Below are positions 9,073 through 17,728 of a stretch of DNA of 64,000 bases, piece by piece. Position 1 is the first letter of the stretch; each line of letters opens with the position of its first letter. Under the pieces are notes generated by a model, which made no database searches, was not told the origin of the DNA, and saw only the letters and a list, made by a program, of their open reading frames with translations. The translations under genes were made by a program, and so were the position numbers. Origin of the DNA: Mucilaginibacter empetricola (GTDB lineage: Bacteria > Bacteroidota > Bacteroidia > Sphingobacteriales > Sphingobacteriaceae); NCBI RefSeq assembly GCF_024808665.1, contig NZ_JANUBZ010000002.1:378017-442016 (forward strand). Direction: 5' to 3'.

Positions 9073-9134
9073 ATCTTTAGTTCATATTAATTGTGTTTTT
9101 TAGCATCTTTAAAAACAAATTGTAATTTTTAGCG

Positions 9135-10331
9135 ATGCGATTCCCCTGGCTCATCCTGGCATTTATCTTTATTCCTTTTATAACACAGGCTCAAGATGGC
9201 CTCATTGTAGGTAAAGTTGTACAAGAAGGTACTACCAAGCCTATACCGCGGGCAAGTGTTTTCTTAGGTAATTCGTCTGTTGGTTCTGCCACTGGTGAAG
9301 ATGGCACCTTCACCCTAAGCGGTGTTAGGCTGGGACAATACACCCTTGTTGTTAAAGTATTAGGATACGAAGATTATACCAAAACCGTTTTGGTGGGACG
9401 AGAACCCATCAGGCTGAATATCGAAATGGTACAAAAGCCGATGATGCTACGCGAAGTTGTAATTTCATCGGAGGCCGACTGGCGAAAAAACTACGAAGCT
9501 TTCAGAAAAGAATTTATCGGCGTAGATCAGAACGCGAAGTATTGTACGATAATGAACCCGCGCATACTTAACCTTACTTATAATCAAACAAAGCAATTAT
9601 TACATGCCGATGCTGATGAATTTTTGATTGTAGAAAATAAGGCGCTTGGATACAGAATAAAATTTTTGTTGAATGATTTTAATATTGACAAAATATCGGG
9701 GATAATTTCACGATCGGGGCAAAGAGTTTTTGAAGAATTGCCCGGAACAGAGGCGCAAAAGAAACTTTGGCACCAAAGGCGTGAAGAAGCGTATTACGGT
9801 TCTGCAATGCACTTTTATAGATCACTGTATACAGATACTTATAAACAACAAGGTTTTATTGTTTATAGATTTAGGAGAACGCTTAATCCTTTGAGACCAT
9901 CTGACGATGTAATAAGACAGAAATACAAAATGTTCAGGGAGTTAAAAAGAGTGGACTCGGCAAATTATTATGCAACTTTAAGCACCTACTCAAAATATGC
10001 TAATGAAAATCTGATGCAACCGCCGTTAGATCAATTTGAAATATTGAATACGTATTCGCCAGGTATTTTTTCCCTTCATTTTATCAATTTCCTGTATATT
10101 GTTTATACAAAAAAAATGGACGATACTCCTGACAGAGATTTATATCGCCCAATTACTCAGGCCAATTATGCCGTAAGTGTGCTAACGCCAACTGCTCCAT
10201 TTGCGTTGTTTGATATGAACGGTATTATGCTGCAGGATCCTCCTTTAACGGAAGGCGCCTGGGCCAGAAACAGACTTTCGGACGAGTTGCCGGTTGACTA
10301 TGTACCAGATCATGTACCGGACCCGAGATAA
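9135..10331 (+). CDS. Secreted protein with carboxypeptidase-like regulatory domain
   Basis: Function unknown. 398 residues. A signal peptide (ending TQAQD) is followed by a CarboxypepD_reg-like beta-sandwich at about 24-108 (GKVVQEGTTKPIPRASVF to IEMVQKPMMLREVVI), the domain that precedes many TonB-dependent receptors. The remaining 290 residues are rich in Tyr, Arg and Lys and have no barrel pattern or TonB plug, so this is not a truncated receptor in any obvious way. The layout resembles cell-envelope proteins that couple the sandwich to an uncharacterised C-terminal region. Single gene between the 9035-9072 palindrome and an inverted word array. Confidence 0.7.
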   Translation: MRFPWLILAFIFIPFITQAQDGLIVGKVVQEGTTKPIPRASVFLGNSSVGSATGEDGTFTLSGVRLGQYTLVVKVLGYEDYTKTVLVGREPIRLNIEMVQKPMMLREVVISSEADWRKNYEAFRKEFIGVDQNAKYCTIMNPRILNLTYNQTKQLLHADADEFLIVENKALGYRIKFLLNDFNIDKISGIISRSGQRVFEELPGTEAQKKLWHQRREEAYYGSAMHFYRSLYTDTYKQQGFIVYRFRRTLNPLRPSDDVIRQKYKMFRELKRVDSANYYATLSTYSKYANENLMQPPLDQFEILNTYSPGIFSLHFINFLYIVYTKKMDDTPDRDLYRPITQANYAVSVLTPTAPFALFDMNGIMLQDPPLTEGAWARNRLSDELPVDYVPDHVPDPR

Positions 10332-10340
10332 TTTTTGATT

Positions 10341-10434
10341 TAATTAAGTTCGAGGTGGTTAAATGACTGATTAAACTGTTTCTTTTGACACTTAATCAAC
10401 CTGATCAACCATTCACTTAATCAACTAAAACCAC
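10341..10434. repeat. Inverted word array (TTAATCAAC words) before ccmC
   Basis: The left arm contains GTGGTTAAATGACTGATTAA (from 10355). The right arm has CTTAATCAAC twice (10390s and 10416), CTGATCAACC, and ends in AACCAC at 10434, complementary to GTGGTT at 10355. The right arm ends where the TACCTTTG promoter box begins. Confidence 0.6.
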
Positions 10435-10442
10435 TACCTTTG
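10435..10442 (+). promoter_or_regulatory. -7 promoter box TACCTTTG before ccmC
   Basis: Exact TAnnTTTG match, 14 bases before the ccmC ATG at 10457 and directly adjoining the preceding inverted word array. Confidence 0.6.
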
Positions 10443-10456
10443 CCAGCGTAAATAAT

Positions 10457-11131
10457 ATGAAATTTATATATCAAACATGGTGGAAGGTGTTAACTGTATT
10501 GGTTATTCTTTACACCCTCATAGCCGGCTTTTTATTTGAGGTACCTACGCTGCCCATATTGCACGAAACCATAAGAAACGTATATTTTCACGTACCCATG
10601 TGGATGGCTATGTTTACCGTATTTACCATATCTGTTATTTACAGTATAAAATATTTAAATACCGGTAAGGAAGAGTATGATTTGATAGTGGTTGAATGTG
10701 TAAATACCGGCATGTTCTTCTACGTTTTAGGATTAATAACCGGCATGATGTGGGCCAAATATACCTGGGGCGAATTTTGGAGCAATGATCCTAAACAAAA
10801 TAGCGCAGCGGTAGCATTTTTACTATACTGCGCTTATGCAGTATTACGTAATTCTATTGATGAGGAGCAGAAACGCGCCAAAATATCAGCTATCTACAAC
10901 ATTTTTGCATTCCCGGTTATGGTGGTGTTGATTATGGTTTTACCAAGAATGACTGATTCCCTGCACCCGGGCAATGGAGGTAACCCCGCATTTGGAAAGT
11001 TGGACATGGACAATAGCATGCGCGTAGTTTTATACCCGGCCTTTATTGCCTGGAGTGCGCTGGCAGTATGGATAGCATCTTTACGCTACCGCATCCGTTT
11101 AATTGAATATAAAAAGAACGAAATAAATTAA
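10457..11131 (+). CDS. ccmC: Haem-handling cytochrome c biogenesis protein CcmC (CcsA family)
   Basis: Inner-membrane protein that loads haem onto CcmE. 224 residues and six predicted transmembrane helices. The conserved Trp-rich periplasmic segment is present as WAKYTWGEFWSNDPKQNSAA (a relaxed WWD motif), with conserved His in FHVPMWMAMF and in DSLHPGNGG. It is followed 11 bases later by ccmD. An exact TACCTTTG -7 box 14 bases upstream gives it its own promoter, independent of ccmB, from which it is separated by about 4.5 kb. Confidence 0.88.
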   Translation: MKFIYQTWWKVLTVLVILYTLIAGFLFEVPTLPILHETIRNVYFHVPMWMAMFTVFTISVIYSIKYLNTGKEEYDLIVVECVNTGMFFYVLGLITGMMWAKYTWGEFWSNDPKQNSAAVAFLLYCAYAVLRNSIDEEQKRAKISAIYNIFAFPVMVVLIMVLPRMTDSLHPGNGGNPAFGKLDMDNSMRVVLYPAFIAWSALAVWIASLRYRIRLIEYKKNEIN

Positions 11132-11142
11132 CACGAATTAAC

Positions 11143-11352
11143 ATGAAGAAAATATCTCTTTTGGCACTTTTGCTGTTGAGCTATGTGGGTGTTTTTGCAC
11201 AACAGGGCCAAACAGTTGAAATGGCCGATTCATTCCGAAGCTCTGGGAAAATATATGTGGTTATAGCTGTTATCGTGATAATTTTTGTGGGCTTATCGGT
11301 TTATTTGTTCGCTATTGACCGGAGATTAAAAAAAATCGAAAAGGAAAAATAG
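11143..11352 (+). CDS. ccmD: CcmD-family small membrane protein
   Basis: 69 residues. A signal-like N-terminus (MKKISLLALLLLSYVGVFAQ) is followed by a single transmembrane helix at about 35-56 and a short basic cytoplasmic tail (RRLKKIEKEK). That topology, and the position immediately after ccmC, match the CcmD family, which stabilises the CcmABC-CcmE interaction. The sequence is too short and variable for identification by residues alone; synteny carries most of the weight. Confidence 0.7.
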   Translation: MKKISLLALLLLSYVGVFAQQGQTVEMADSFRSSGKIYVVIAVIVIIFVGLSVYLFAIDRRLKKIEKEK

Positions 11353-11428
11353 TTCAAAAAATAGGTTTAAACCATTTAAACATACATCTGAGTGTAAGAT
11401 TAGTGAGGCGGCGAGTATCTGTTAATAA

Positions 11429-11436
11429 TATATTTG
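11429..11436 (+). promoter_or_regulatory. -7 promoter box TATATTTG before gdh
   Basis: Exact TAnnTTTG match 70 bases before the gdh ATG. It lies upstream of the hairpin at 11447-11476, so the transcript leader would contain that hairpin. Confidence 0.45.
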
Positions 11437-11446
11437 CGAATATGAT

Positions 11447-11476
11447 AAAAAAAGTACCAACTTTGGGCACTTTTTT
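11447..11476 (+). terminator. Terminator-like hairpin in the gdh leader
   Basis: AAAAAAAGTACC and GGGCACTTTTTT can pair around a short AACTTT loop, followed by the T run. It could end the ccmCD transcript at 11352 or act as an attenuator between the TATATTTG box and gdh. Confidence 0.4.
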
Positions 11477-11505
11477 AAAGATTTAATAATTATTCAATAA
11501 AATTT

Positions 11506-12942
11506 ATGGCTACTATGAATCCAGCCGCTGATCAGGATACTCACTTTTTTGGTGATGTATGCAAGAATTTTGATTACGCAGCTCAGTTTACAAAACATGA
11601 TGCTGGCCTGTTAGACCAGATCAAATCATGCAATAGTGTTTACCGTTTTCGTTTCCCTATCCGCAGAGGAAATGGCTTTGAAGTAATTGATGCCTGGCGT
11701 GTAGAGCACTCGCAGCACCAATCGCCAACTAAAGGTGGTATCCGTTACAGTGAGATGGTTAATGAGGACGAAGTGATGGCGCTTGCTGCACTAATGACCT
11801 ACAAATGCGCCATAGTAAATGTGCCATTTGGTGGTGCTAAAGGCGGTATCAAAATTAACCCTAAAAGCTACACTGTACAGGAGTTGGAGAATATTACCCG
11901 CCGTTACACGGTGGAATTGATAAAGAAAAACTTTATTGGCCCCAGCATTGACGTACCCGCACCTGATTATGGATCGGGCGAACGCGAAATGAGCTGGATT
12001 GCTGATACCTATGCCACCATGAACCCAGGTCAACTGGATGCTATGGGCGCAGTAACCGGTAAACCCATTGCGCTGCATGGTATAGCCGGTCGCCGTGAAG
12101 CTACGGGCAGGGGAGTAGCCATTGCCATCCGCGAATGCGTAAGTGTTGGCGAGGATATGCAAAAGATTGGTTTATTACCAGGTATATCAGGCAAAAAAGT
12201 TATCGTGCAGGGTTTGGGTAATGTAGGTTATCATTCTGCCCTTTTCTTAGCCGAGTTTGGTGCAGTGGTAGTTGGCCTTTGCGAGTTTGAAGGCGCTATT
12301 TATAACGAGGACGGACTGGATGTTGAAGCTGTATTTCAGCATCGTAAAGCAACCGGTTCTATTTTAGGCTATGCAGGTGCAAAAAAAGAATTCAAAAACT
12401 CTCACGATGGTTTAGAACAACCTTGCGATATATTAGTTCCGGCAGCTTTGGAAAATCAAATTACCGAAGCCAATGTTAAAAATATAAAAGCCAAAATTAT
12501 TGCAGAAGGTGCAAACGGTCCAACATCTCCTGAAGCGGAAGCAATATTTTACAAAAATGGCGGCATGATCATTCCCGACATGTATGCCAACGCGGGTGGT
12601 GTAACCGTATCATACTTCGAATGGTTAAAAAACCTTTCGCACGTAGCATTTGGCCGTATGAACAGGCGTTTTGAAGAAAATACCAATCTTAACCTGGTAA
12701 ACATGGTTGAAGGCATTACCGGTGTAGCTTTAACGCCGCTACAACGTTCAACTATTATTAAAGGTGCATCAGAGTTAGAGCTGGTTAACTCGGGATTGGA
12801 GGATACAATGATCAGATCATATCACGAGATCCGCGAAATTTACATCAACAATCCTAAAATTGGTACCCTCCGTAGCGCAGCAATGGTAGGTGCAATTAAT
12901 AAAATAGCTATTTCTTACCAGAATTTAGGTATTTGGCCATAA
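11506..12942 (+). CDS. gdhA: Glu/Leu/Phe/Val-family amino acid dehydrogenase, probably glutamate dehydrogenase
   Basis: Interconverts glutamate and 2-oxoglutarate plus ammonia with NAD(P). 478 residues. The N-terminal dimerisation and substrate domain carries PTKGGIRYS and PFGGAKGGI (catalytic Lys), and the Rossmann domain has [19 protein letters not shown]. The C-terminal part, about 60 residues longer than compact 420-residue GDHs, includes SYFEWLKN and the remaining helices. It sits inside the ccm region but has its own promoter-like box and a strong terminator after it, so functional linkage to cytochrome biogenesis is doubtful. Together with gltBD (54129-60127) it gives the cell two routes for ammonia assimilation. 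Confidence 0.92.
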   Translation: MATMNPAADQDTHFFGDVCKNFDYAAQFTKHDAGLLDQIKSCNSVYRFRFPIRRGNGFEVIDAWRVEHSQHQSPTKGGIRYSEMVNEDEVMALAALMTYKCAIVNVPFGGAKGGIKINPKSYTVQELENITRRYTVELIKKNFIGPSIDVPAPDYGSGEREMSWIADTYATMNPGQLDAMGAVTGKPIALHGIAGRREATGRGVAIAIRECVSVGEDMQKIGLLPGISGKKVIVQGLGNVGYHSALFLAEFGAVVVGLCEFEGAIYNEDGLDVEAVFQHRKATGSILGYAGAKKEFKNSHDGLEQPCDILVPAALENQITEANVKNIKAKIIAEGANGPTSPEAEAIFYKNGGMIIPDMYANAGGVTVSYFEWLKNLSHVAFGRMNRRFEENTNLNLVNMVEGITGVALTPLQRSTIIKGASELELVNSGLEDTMIRSYHEIREIYINNPKIGTLRSAAMVGAINKIAISYQNLGIWP

Positions 12943-12950
12943 GTAATTGC

Positions 12951-13157
12951 GGAAGTCGAAATGCCGATTGCGGAATGTTTTAAATTCGAAAGTCGGAATG
13001 TCGATTGCGGAATGAGAAATTTATTAAAAGGCTTCTTTTCGGTTGAAAAGAAGCCTTTTGAGTTTTTATCTAAAATGCCAACCCCACAATAAGACTTCTA
13101 AATTTCGACTTTTAAAAATCCTGCATTCAAACTTCCGCAATCGGCATTTCGACTTCC
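12951..13157. repeat. Inverted word array (GGAAGTCGAAATGCCGATTG words)
   Basis: A 25-base unit at 12951-12975 recurs imperfectly at 12987-13014 and as an exact reverse complement at 13133-13157, with a partial inverted copy near 13104. The array fills the 316-base spacer between gdh and ccmE and surrounds the terminator at 13026-13059. Confidence 0.8.
13026..13059. terminator. Intrinsic terminator after gdh
   Basis: AAAAGGCTTCTTTTC pairs perfectly with GAAAAGAAGCCTTTT around GGTT, a 15-base-pair stem with flanking A and T runs, so it could work in both directions. It lies 84 bases after the gdh stop. Confidence 0.85.
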
Positions 13158-13221
13158 GAATTAAGAATGGTTCTAAATAAGATTAATGTCTTGTAATAAA
13201 CATTATTCAATTAACGTTTTG

Positions 13222-13229
13222 TATTTTTG
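13222..13229 (+). promoter_or_regulatory. -7 promoter box TATTTTTG before ccmE
   Basis: Exact TAnnTTTG match, 29 bases before the ATG at 13259; TAGGAG lies between them and may be a ribosome-binding sequence. Confidence 0.55.
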
Positions 13230-13258
13230 CAATCCGAAGTATAGGAGTTAAACCGCTG

Positions 13259-13669
13259 ATGAAAAAGAGTTCGATATTAGGTCTTGTTGTTATTGCTATT
13301 GCAATTGCCGTTATTATTTCTGTGATTTCAAAATCAAGTAGTTACAGTACATTTAATGATGCTAAAGGTGTGGAGAGTGAATTAAGTATTGTTGGTCACC
13401 TGGATAAGCAAAAGGAATTATATTATGATGCTGTAAAGGATGCCAATTATTTTTCATTTTATATGAAGGATAAAAAAGGACAGGAATGCAAAGTGGTATT
13501 TACAGGTACTAAACCGCAAGACTTTGAAAAATCAGAACAAATTGTACTAACCGGACAAATGGTTGGCAATGAGTTTCATGCATCAAAAATTTTGATGAAA
13601 TGCCCGTCAAAGTACACCCAGGATAAACTGAATGTTACAGAGGTCAAAGCAAAATCGGCCAGCATATAA
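13259..13669 (+). CDS. ccmE: Cytochrome c maturation haem chaperone CcmE, CxxxY type
   Basis: Periplasmic haem carrier anchored by one N-terminal helix (residues 6-23). 136 residues with an OB-fold pattern (ELSIVGHLDKQKELYYD to VLTGQMVGNEFHASKIL). The covalent haem site is KCPSKY (Cys115-x3-Tyr119) instead of the HxxxY of enterobacterial CcmE. Cysteine-type CcmE is known from archaea and some delta-proteobacteria, where a reduced Ccm set is used. Followed 9 bases later by ccmF, forming an operon driven by the TATTTTTG box at 13222. Family assignment is firm; the choice of Cys as haem ligand is read directly from the sequence. Confidence 0.85.
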   Translation: MKKSSILGLVVIAIAIAVIISVISKSSSYSTFNDAKGVESELSIVGHLDKQKELYYDAVKDANYFSFYMKDKKGQECKVVFTGTKPQDFEKSEQIVLTGQMVGNEFHASKILMKCPSKYTQDKLNVTEVKAKSASI

Positions 13670-13678
13670 AATCACTTA

Positions 13679-16144
13679 ATGAGTACAGTCTTTCAAGGCG
13701 AACACCTTTTACCCGGTAATCTGGGTCAGATATTTGTTATTCTATCTTTCGGCTCGGCCCTTTTATCAGCAATAGGCTATTATTTTGCTACTACTAATAC
13801 CAACAAGCTCGACAACTCGTGGCTAAAGATGGGCCGTTGGGCATTTTACATTAATAGTCTTTCTATTTTAGGTGTAGGCGTATTGCTATTCTATATTATT
13901 TACAATCATTTTTTCGAATATCATTACGCCTGGTCTTATACCTCCAGATCGCTGCCGGTTTACTACCTGGTTTCAGGTTTCTGGAACGGACAGGAAGGTG
14001 GCTTTTTGCTGTGGACTTTCTGGCAAGCCGTTTTAGGTAATATTTTAATCTGGCGTGCCAAATCATGGGAAAAACCGGTAATGACGGTTGTTGCTTTTTC
14101 GCAGGTTTTCCTGGCGTCTATGCTGTTAGGCATTGAATTTTTTGGTGCCCGTATAGGCAGCTCACCTTTTTTGTTGTTAAGAAACTCAGGCATTGAAGCG
14201 CCGATATTTTCACGTCCCGACTATCTATCGTTTATAAAAGACGGTCAGGGTATGAACCCGCTGCTTCAAAATTATTGGATGGTAATACATCCTCCAACTT
14301 TGTTCCTTGGTTTGGCATCGGTAGTGGTGCCTTTTGCTTACGCGATAGCGGGCCTTTGGCAAAAACGTTACAAAGAATGGGTAGCTCCAGCTATATCATA
14401 CGGATTGTTTGCTGCCATGATATTGGGTACAGGCGTTATAATGGGTTCATTATGGGCCTATGAATCATTAAACTTTGGTGGCTTTTGGGCTTGGGATCCG
14501 GTAGAAAATGCCTCTATTTTCCCGTGGTTAACATTAGTTGCCGGTTTGCATGTACTAATTGTTTTTAAAAATACTGGCCACTCATATTTTACAGCAACCT
14601 TCTTGGTGCTTATCAGTTTTGTAATGGTACTGTACTCGTCGTTCCTTGCCCGCAGCGGTATCCTGGGCGAAACATCTGTACATGCATTTACAGATTTGGG
14701 TATGTTCTGGCAATTGGTTTCGTACATATTGGTATTCTTAGCTTTATCAGTTTACTTGCTGGTAATAAGATTCAAAGAAATGCCGATCACCAAAAAAGAC
14801 GAGGAAACCTATTCACGTGAGTTCTGGATGTTTGTTGGCGCTATTTTCCTTGGATTATCCTGCTTCCATTTATTATTGGTAACATCTATCCCTGTATGGA
14901 ACGCTATGTTTGGTACAAAGGTGGCTCCGCCCGCAGATGAGGTTGGTCATTACAACATTATCCAGGCATCTTTTGCCATGGTAATTACCATATTAACCGG
15001 CTTTAGCCAGTTTATGAAGTATAAAAAAACAGATGTTACCCGCTTTTTTATTACTACGCTGGTATATTTTGTTTTTGCAGCCTTGGTAAGTGCCCTGGTA
15101 GTTTACGCAAGCGGTTTATATAAACTTCACTTTGTATTTGTACTGGTGATGTTTGGCTCAATTTATTCCATATTGGCTAATGGAAAAGTGCTTGCTGATT
15201 CATTTAAAGGCAAATTCAAACTGGCCGGATCGGCAGTTGCTCATATTGGTTTTTCATTGATGCTGGTTGGCGCGCTAATTGCCGCCGGTACCAGGGGAGT
15301 AGTTTCCAAAAACGATAAAGGTGTAGTTAGTGTAACCGGTTTTGATAAAGCGGCAGGTGATGCCCACGAAAACATCATGATCTATAAAAATGAGCCGGTA
15401 AAAATGGGCGATTACACAGTTACCTATATCGGCGACTCTACTTCAGAGCCCAATCATTTTTATAAGGTTGATTATAAACGTTATGATAATGCAGGTAAAA
15501 TAAAAGAAGAATTTGTGTTGATGCCAAAGGTGCAGATTAATCCGCAATTGGGATTGGCCGTATCACCTGATACTAAGCATTACCTGTTGCACGATTTGTA
15601 TACGCATATAACAGCATTGCCACCTATGCCGCAAAGCGCCGATAATTCACAGGCAGGTGCAGCACACGGTGAAGAGAATGACGACAAAAATTACGAAACA
15701 CCTTTAACGTTTGATGTTAAAGCCGGTGATACAATCCGTTTCCGCGAAGGATATCTGATATTAAAATCATTAGTTAAAGAAACATCGATCCAAAACATAC
15801 CACTTACGGCTAATGACGTTGCGGTGGGTGCCAAGCTGGAAGTATTTTCGCACGATAAAACATATAATGCCGAGCCGGTATACATGATCAAAAACAAAAG
15901 TGTATTTGATTTTGCCCGTAAAGTTGATGATGTTGGCTTAAAATTACGCTTAACCAAAATCATTCCGGATAAAGGCCAGGTAGAACTAACGGTTTATCAG
16001 CAGCCCGAAAAACTAAAACCATGGATAGTAATGCGTGCGCTTGATTTCCCTTATATTAACTTCTTGTGGGCTGGTACAGTGATTATGATCATCGGTTTCT
16101 TAATATCTATTTTTAGAAGAAATAAGGAGTTAAAAACGGTATAA
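13679..16144 (+). CDS. ccmF: Cytochrome c haem lyase subunit CcmF/CcsA
   Basis: Large inner-membrane protein that transfers haem from holo-CcmE to apocytochrome c. 821 residues, larger than the roughly 650 of proteobacterial CcmF. About fourteen transmembrane helices; the tryptophan-rich haem-binding WWD segment is GGFWAWDPVENASIFPWL at about residues 268-285, with conserved VIHPPTLFLG before it. A large soluble region lies between about 550 and 790, ahead of a last helix near 795-815 and a basic tail. No ccmG or ccmH gene is in the window, so thioredoxin-like and apocytochrome-binding partners must be elsewhere or absent. Its stop is immediately followed by the GTG of the next gene. Confidence 0.9.
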   Translation: MSTVFQGEHLLPGNLGQIFVILSFGSALLSAIGYYFATTNTNKLDNSWLKMGRWAFYINSLSILGVGVLLFYIIYNHFFEYHYAWSYTSRSLPVYYLVSGFWNGQEGGFLLWTFWQAVLGNILIWRAKSWEKPVMTVVAFSQVFLASMLLGIEFFGARIGSSPFLLLRNSGIEAPIFSRPDYLSFIKDGQGMNPLLQNYWMVIHPPTLFLGLASVVVPFAYAIAGLWQKRYKEWVAPAISYGLFAAMILGTGVIMGSLWAYESLNFGGFWAWDPVENASIFPWLTLVAGLHVLIVFKNTGHSYFTATFLVLISFVMVLYSSFLARSGILGETSVHAFTDLGMFWQLVSYILVFLALSVYLLVIRFKEMPITKKDEETYSREFWMFVGAIFLGLSCFHLLLVTSIPVWNAMFGTKVAPPADEVGHYNIIQASFAMVITILTGFSQFMKYKKTDVTRFFITTLVYFVFAALVSALVVYASGLYKLHFVFVLVMFGSIYSILANGKVLADSFKGKFKLAGSAVAHIGFSLMLVGALIAAGTRGVVSKNDKGVVSVTGFDKAAGDAHENIMIYKNEPVKMGDYTVTYIGDSTSEPNHFYKVDYKRYDNAGKIKEEFVLMPKVQINPQLGLAVSPDTKHYLLHDLYTHITALPPMPQSADNSQAGAAHGEENDDKNYETPLTFDVKAGDTIRFREGYLILKSLVKETSIQNIPLTANDVAVGAKLEVFSHDKTYNAEPVYMIKNKSVFDFARKVDDVGLKLRLTKIIPDKGQVELTVYQQPEKLKPWIVMRALDFPYINFLWAGTVIMIIGFLISIFRRNKELKTV

Positions 16145-16864
16145 GTGGTTGATTTAACCAATCTACAGCAAGACCTCATTAATAATGGATTTACCATTGT
16201 TAATGAGGTTTTTAACGATAATGAGGTTAATGCGCTAATTGACGTTATCGATAATACCGATCAATCCGATATTGTATTTCGTAAAACAGATGACCTGTTT
16301 GCCATTCGCCGTTTTTTGAAGGAAATACCGGATATAGACTCTTTGGTATTTACTGATAATTTAAAATCAATAATAAAACGTCTTTTTGGAAATGATTACT
16401 TCGTGGTGAAATCAATTTATTTTGATAAACCTGAAAAGTCAAATTGGTTTGTGGCCTGGCATCAGGACCTCACTATTTCAGTTGACAAGAAAATTGATGT
16501 GCCTGATTATGGCCCGTGGACGGTTAAGCCCAATCAATACGCAGTTCAGCCGCCCGTTCAAATACTTGAGGATAATTTTACTGTTCGTATCCATCTTGAT
16601 GATACTGACGAAGGCAACGGGGCATTAAAAGTTATCCCAGGTTCTCATTTAAAAGGAATTTATCGCACCGAAAATATAAATTGGGATATTGAAACCGAGA
16701 ATATTTGCAAAGTAAAGGCTGGAGGAATAATGATTATGCGCCCCTTATTAATGCATGCATCTAATCGTACTACAACAAATAAGAAACGAAGAGTTATTCA
16801 TATTGAATTTAGCAGAGCTGTTTTACCTGATGAAATTAATTGGTCTGAAAAGACTTCATATTAA
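16145..16864 (+). CDS. Phytanoyl-CoA dioxygenase family (PhyH) Fe(II)/2-oxoglutarate oxygenase
   Basis: Probable non-haem iron, 2-oxoglutarate-dependent hydroxylase of unknown substrate. 239 residues. The jelly-roll metal site is visible as WHQDLTISV (His-x-Asp) and the distal LMHASNRTT (His, with a following Arg for 2-oxoglutarate); VIPGSHLKGIY is a typical family strand. The start is GTG at 16145, the base after the ccmF stop; the next residues (VDLTNLQQDLINNGFTIV) align with family N-termini, so this unusual start is accepted. The tight junction implies co-transcription with ccmEF, though no functional link is known. Confidence 0.82.
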   Translation: MVDLTNLQQDLINNGFTIVNEVFNDNEVNALIDVIDNTDQSDIVFRKTDDLFAIRRFLKEIPDIDSLVFTDNLKSIIKRLFGNDYFVVKSIYFDKPEKSNWFVAWHQDLTISVDKKIDVPDYGPWTVKPNQYAVQPPVQILEDNFTVRIHLDDTDEGNGALKVIPGSHLKGIYRTENINWDIETENICKVKAGGIMIMRPLLMHASNRTTTNKKRRVIHIEFSRAVLPDEINWSEKTSY

Positions 16865-16900
16865 TGCCCCTTTATCATAAATAACCTGATTTAATCTCAT

Positions 16901-16908
16901 TATTTTTG
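16901..16908 (+). promoter_or_regulatory. -7 promoter box TATTTTTG before the DUF2520 gene
   Basis: Exact TAnnTTTG match, 17 bases before the ATG at 16926. Confidence 0.55.
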
Positions 16909-16925
16909 CAGCTTAATACTAAGGG

Positions 16926-17705
16926 ATGCGCATCACCATAATAGGATCAGGAAATGTGGCAACGCATTTGGCAGCAGCGTTTAAAAATGCAGGTCACCGT
17001 ATAATGCAGGTTTATAGCAGGGACATGCAGCATGCCGCCTTGCTTGCTTATCATGTGGGCGCCGAACCTGTTGACAGCTTGAATCAAATCAACAGCGAAA
17101 CCGATCTGTTTGTTATCTCAATAAAAGATGACGTAATTGGCCAAATAGCCGAAAAATTGTCCTCTTATAACAAATTGATTGTGCATACTTCCGGCGCTAC
17201 CCATTTGGAAGCTATACAAGCGTTTACCCCCAATGCAGGTGTGTTTTATCCTTTACAAACGCTTAGCAAAACTAAAGAAGTTGATTTCAGAACCGTTCCT
17301 ATTTGTATTGAAGGCGCCGACGAACAGATTACCGGTCAACTAATAGAACTCGCGCAAACTATAAGCAATAAAGTTTACAGGGTAAATTCAGCGCAGCGGA
17401 AAGTATTGCACCTTGCTGCAGTATTTGCCTGCAATTTCCCCAATTATCTGTACGGTGTTGCTCAACAGCTTTTAGCTAAAAATGAAATGGATTTTGACTT
17501 GCTTCGCCCTTTAATTTTGGAGACAGCACAAAAAGTACAAGATCATCCGCCGGCAGACGTGCAAACAGGCCCGGCAGTGCGTAATGACCAGCAAACTATG
17601 GCTATGCATTTAGCTATGCTGGGCGACGAGCCTGCGTTAAAAGTCATATACGAGTTGTTAAGTCAGGAGATTATCAAAAACGACAATGATAGAGCCGCAG
17701 GCTAA
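16926..17705 (+). CDS. Rossmann-fold oxidoreductase with DUF2520 C-terminal domain
   Basis: NAD(P)-binding protein of unknown substrate. 259 residues. The N-terminal Rossmann motif IIGSGNVATHLAAAF (residues 4-18) matches the F420/NADP oxidoreductase-like fold; the C-terminal helical DUF2520 domain includes VLHLAAVFACNFPNYLY and GPAVRNDQQTMAMHLAML. Related proteins resemble pyrroline-5-carboxylate reductase and ketopantoate reductase in fold, but none has a firm assigned reaction. It precedes a ferredoxin gene by 23 bases, with a separate promoter box between. Confidence 0.82.
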   Translation: MRITIIGSGNVATHLAAAFKNAGHRIMQVYSRDMQHAALLAYHVGAEPVDSLNQINSETDLFVISIKDDVIGQIAEKLSSYNKLIVHTSGATHLEAIQAFTPNAGVFYPLQTLSKTKEVDFRTVPICIEGADEQITGQLIELAQTISNKVYRVNSAQRKVLHLAAVFACNFPNYLYGVAQQLLAKNEMDFDLLRPLILETAQKVQDHPPADVQTGPAVRNDQQTMAMHLAMLGDEPALKVIYELLSQEIIKNDNDRAAG

Positions 17706-17715
17706 GTAATTTTGT

Positions 17716-17723
17716 TACTTTTG
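17716..17723 (+). promoter_or_regulatory. -7 promoter box TACTTTTG before the ferredoxin gene
   Basis: Exact TAnnTTTG match, five bases before the ATG at 17729, so the transcript would have little or no leader. Confidence 0.55.
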
Positions 17724-17728
17724 CTGAA

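Noticed and set aside
9135..10331. Truncated TonB-dependent receptor
   Set aside because: The N-terminal sandwich is shared with such receptors, but there is no plug or barrel sequence and the ORF is intact with its own signal peptide.
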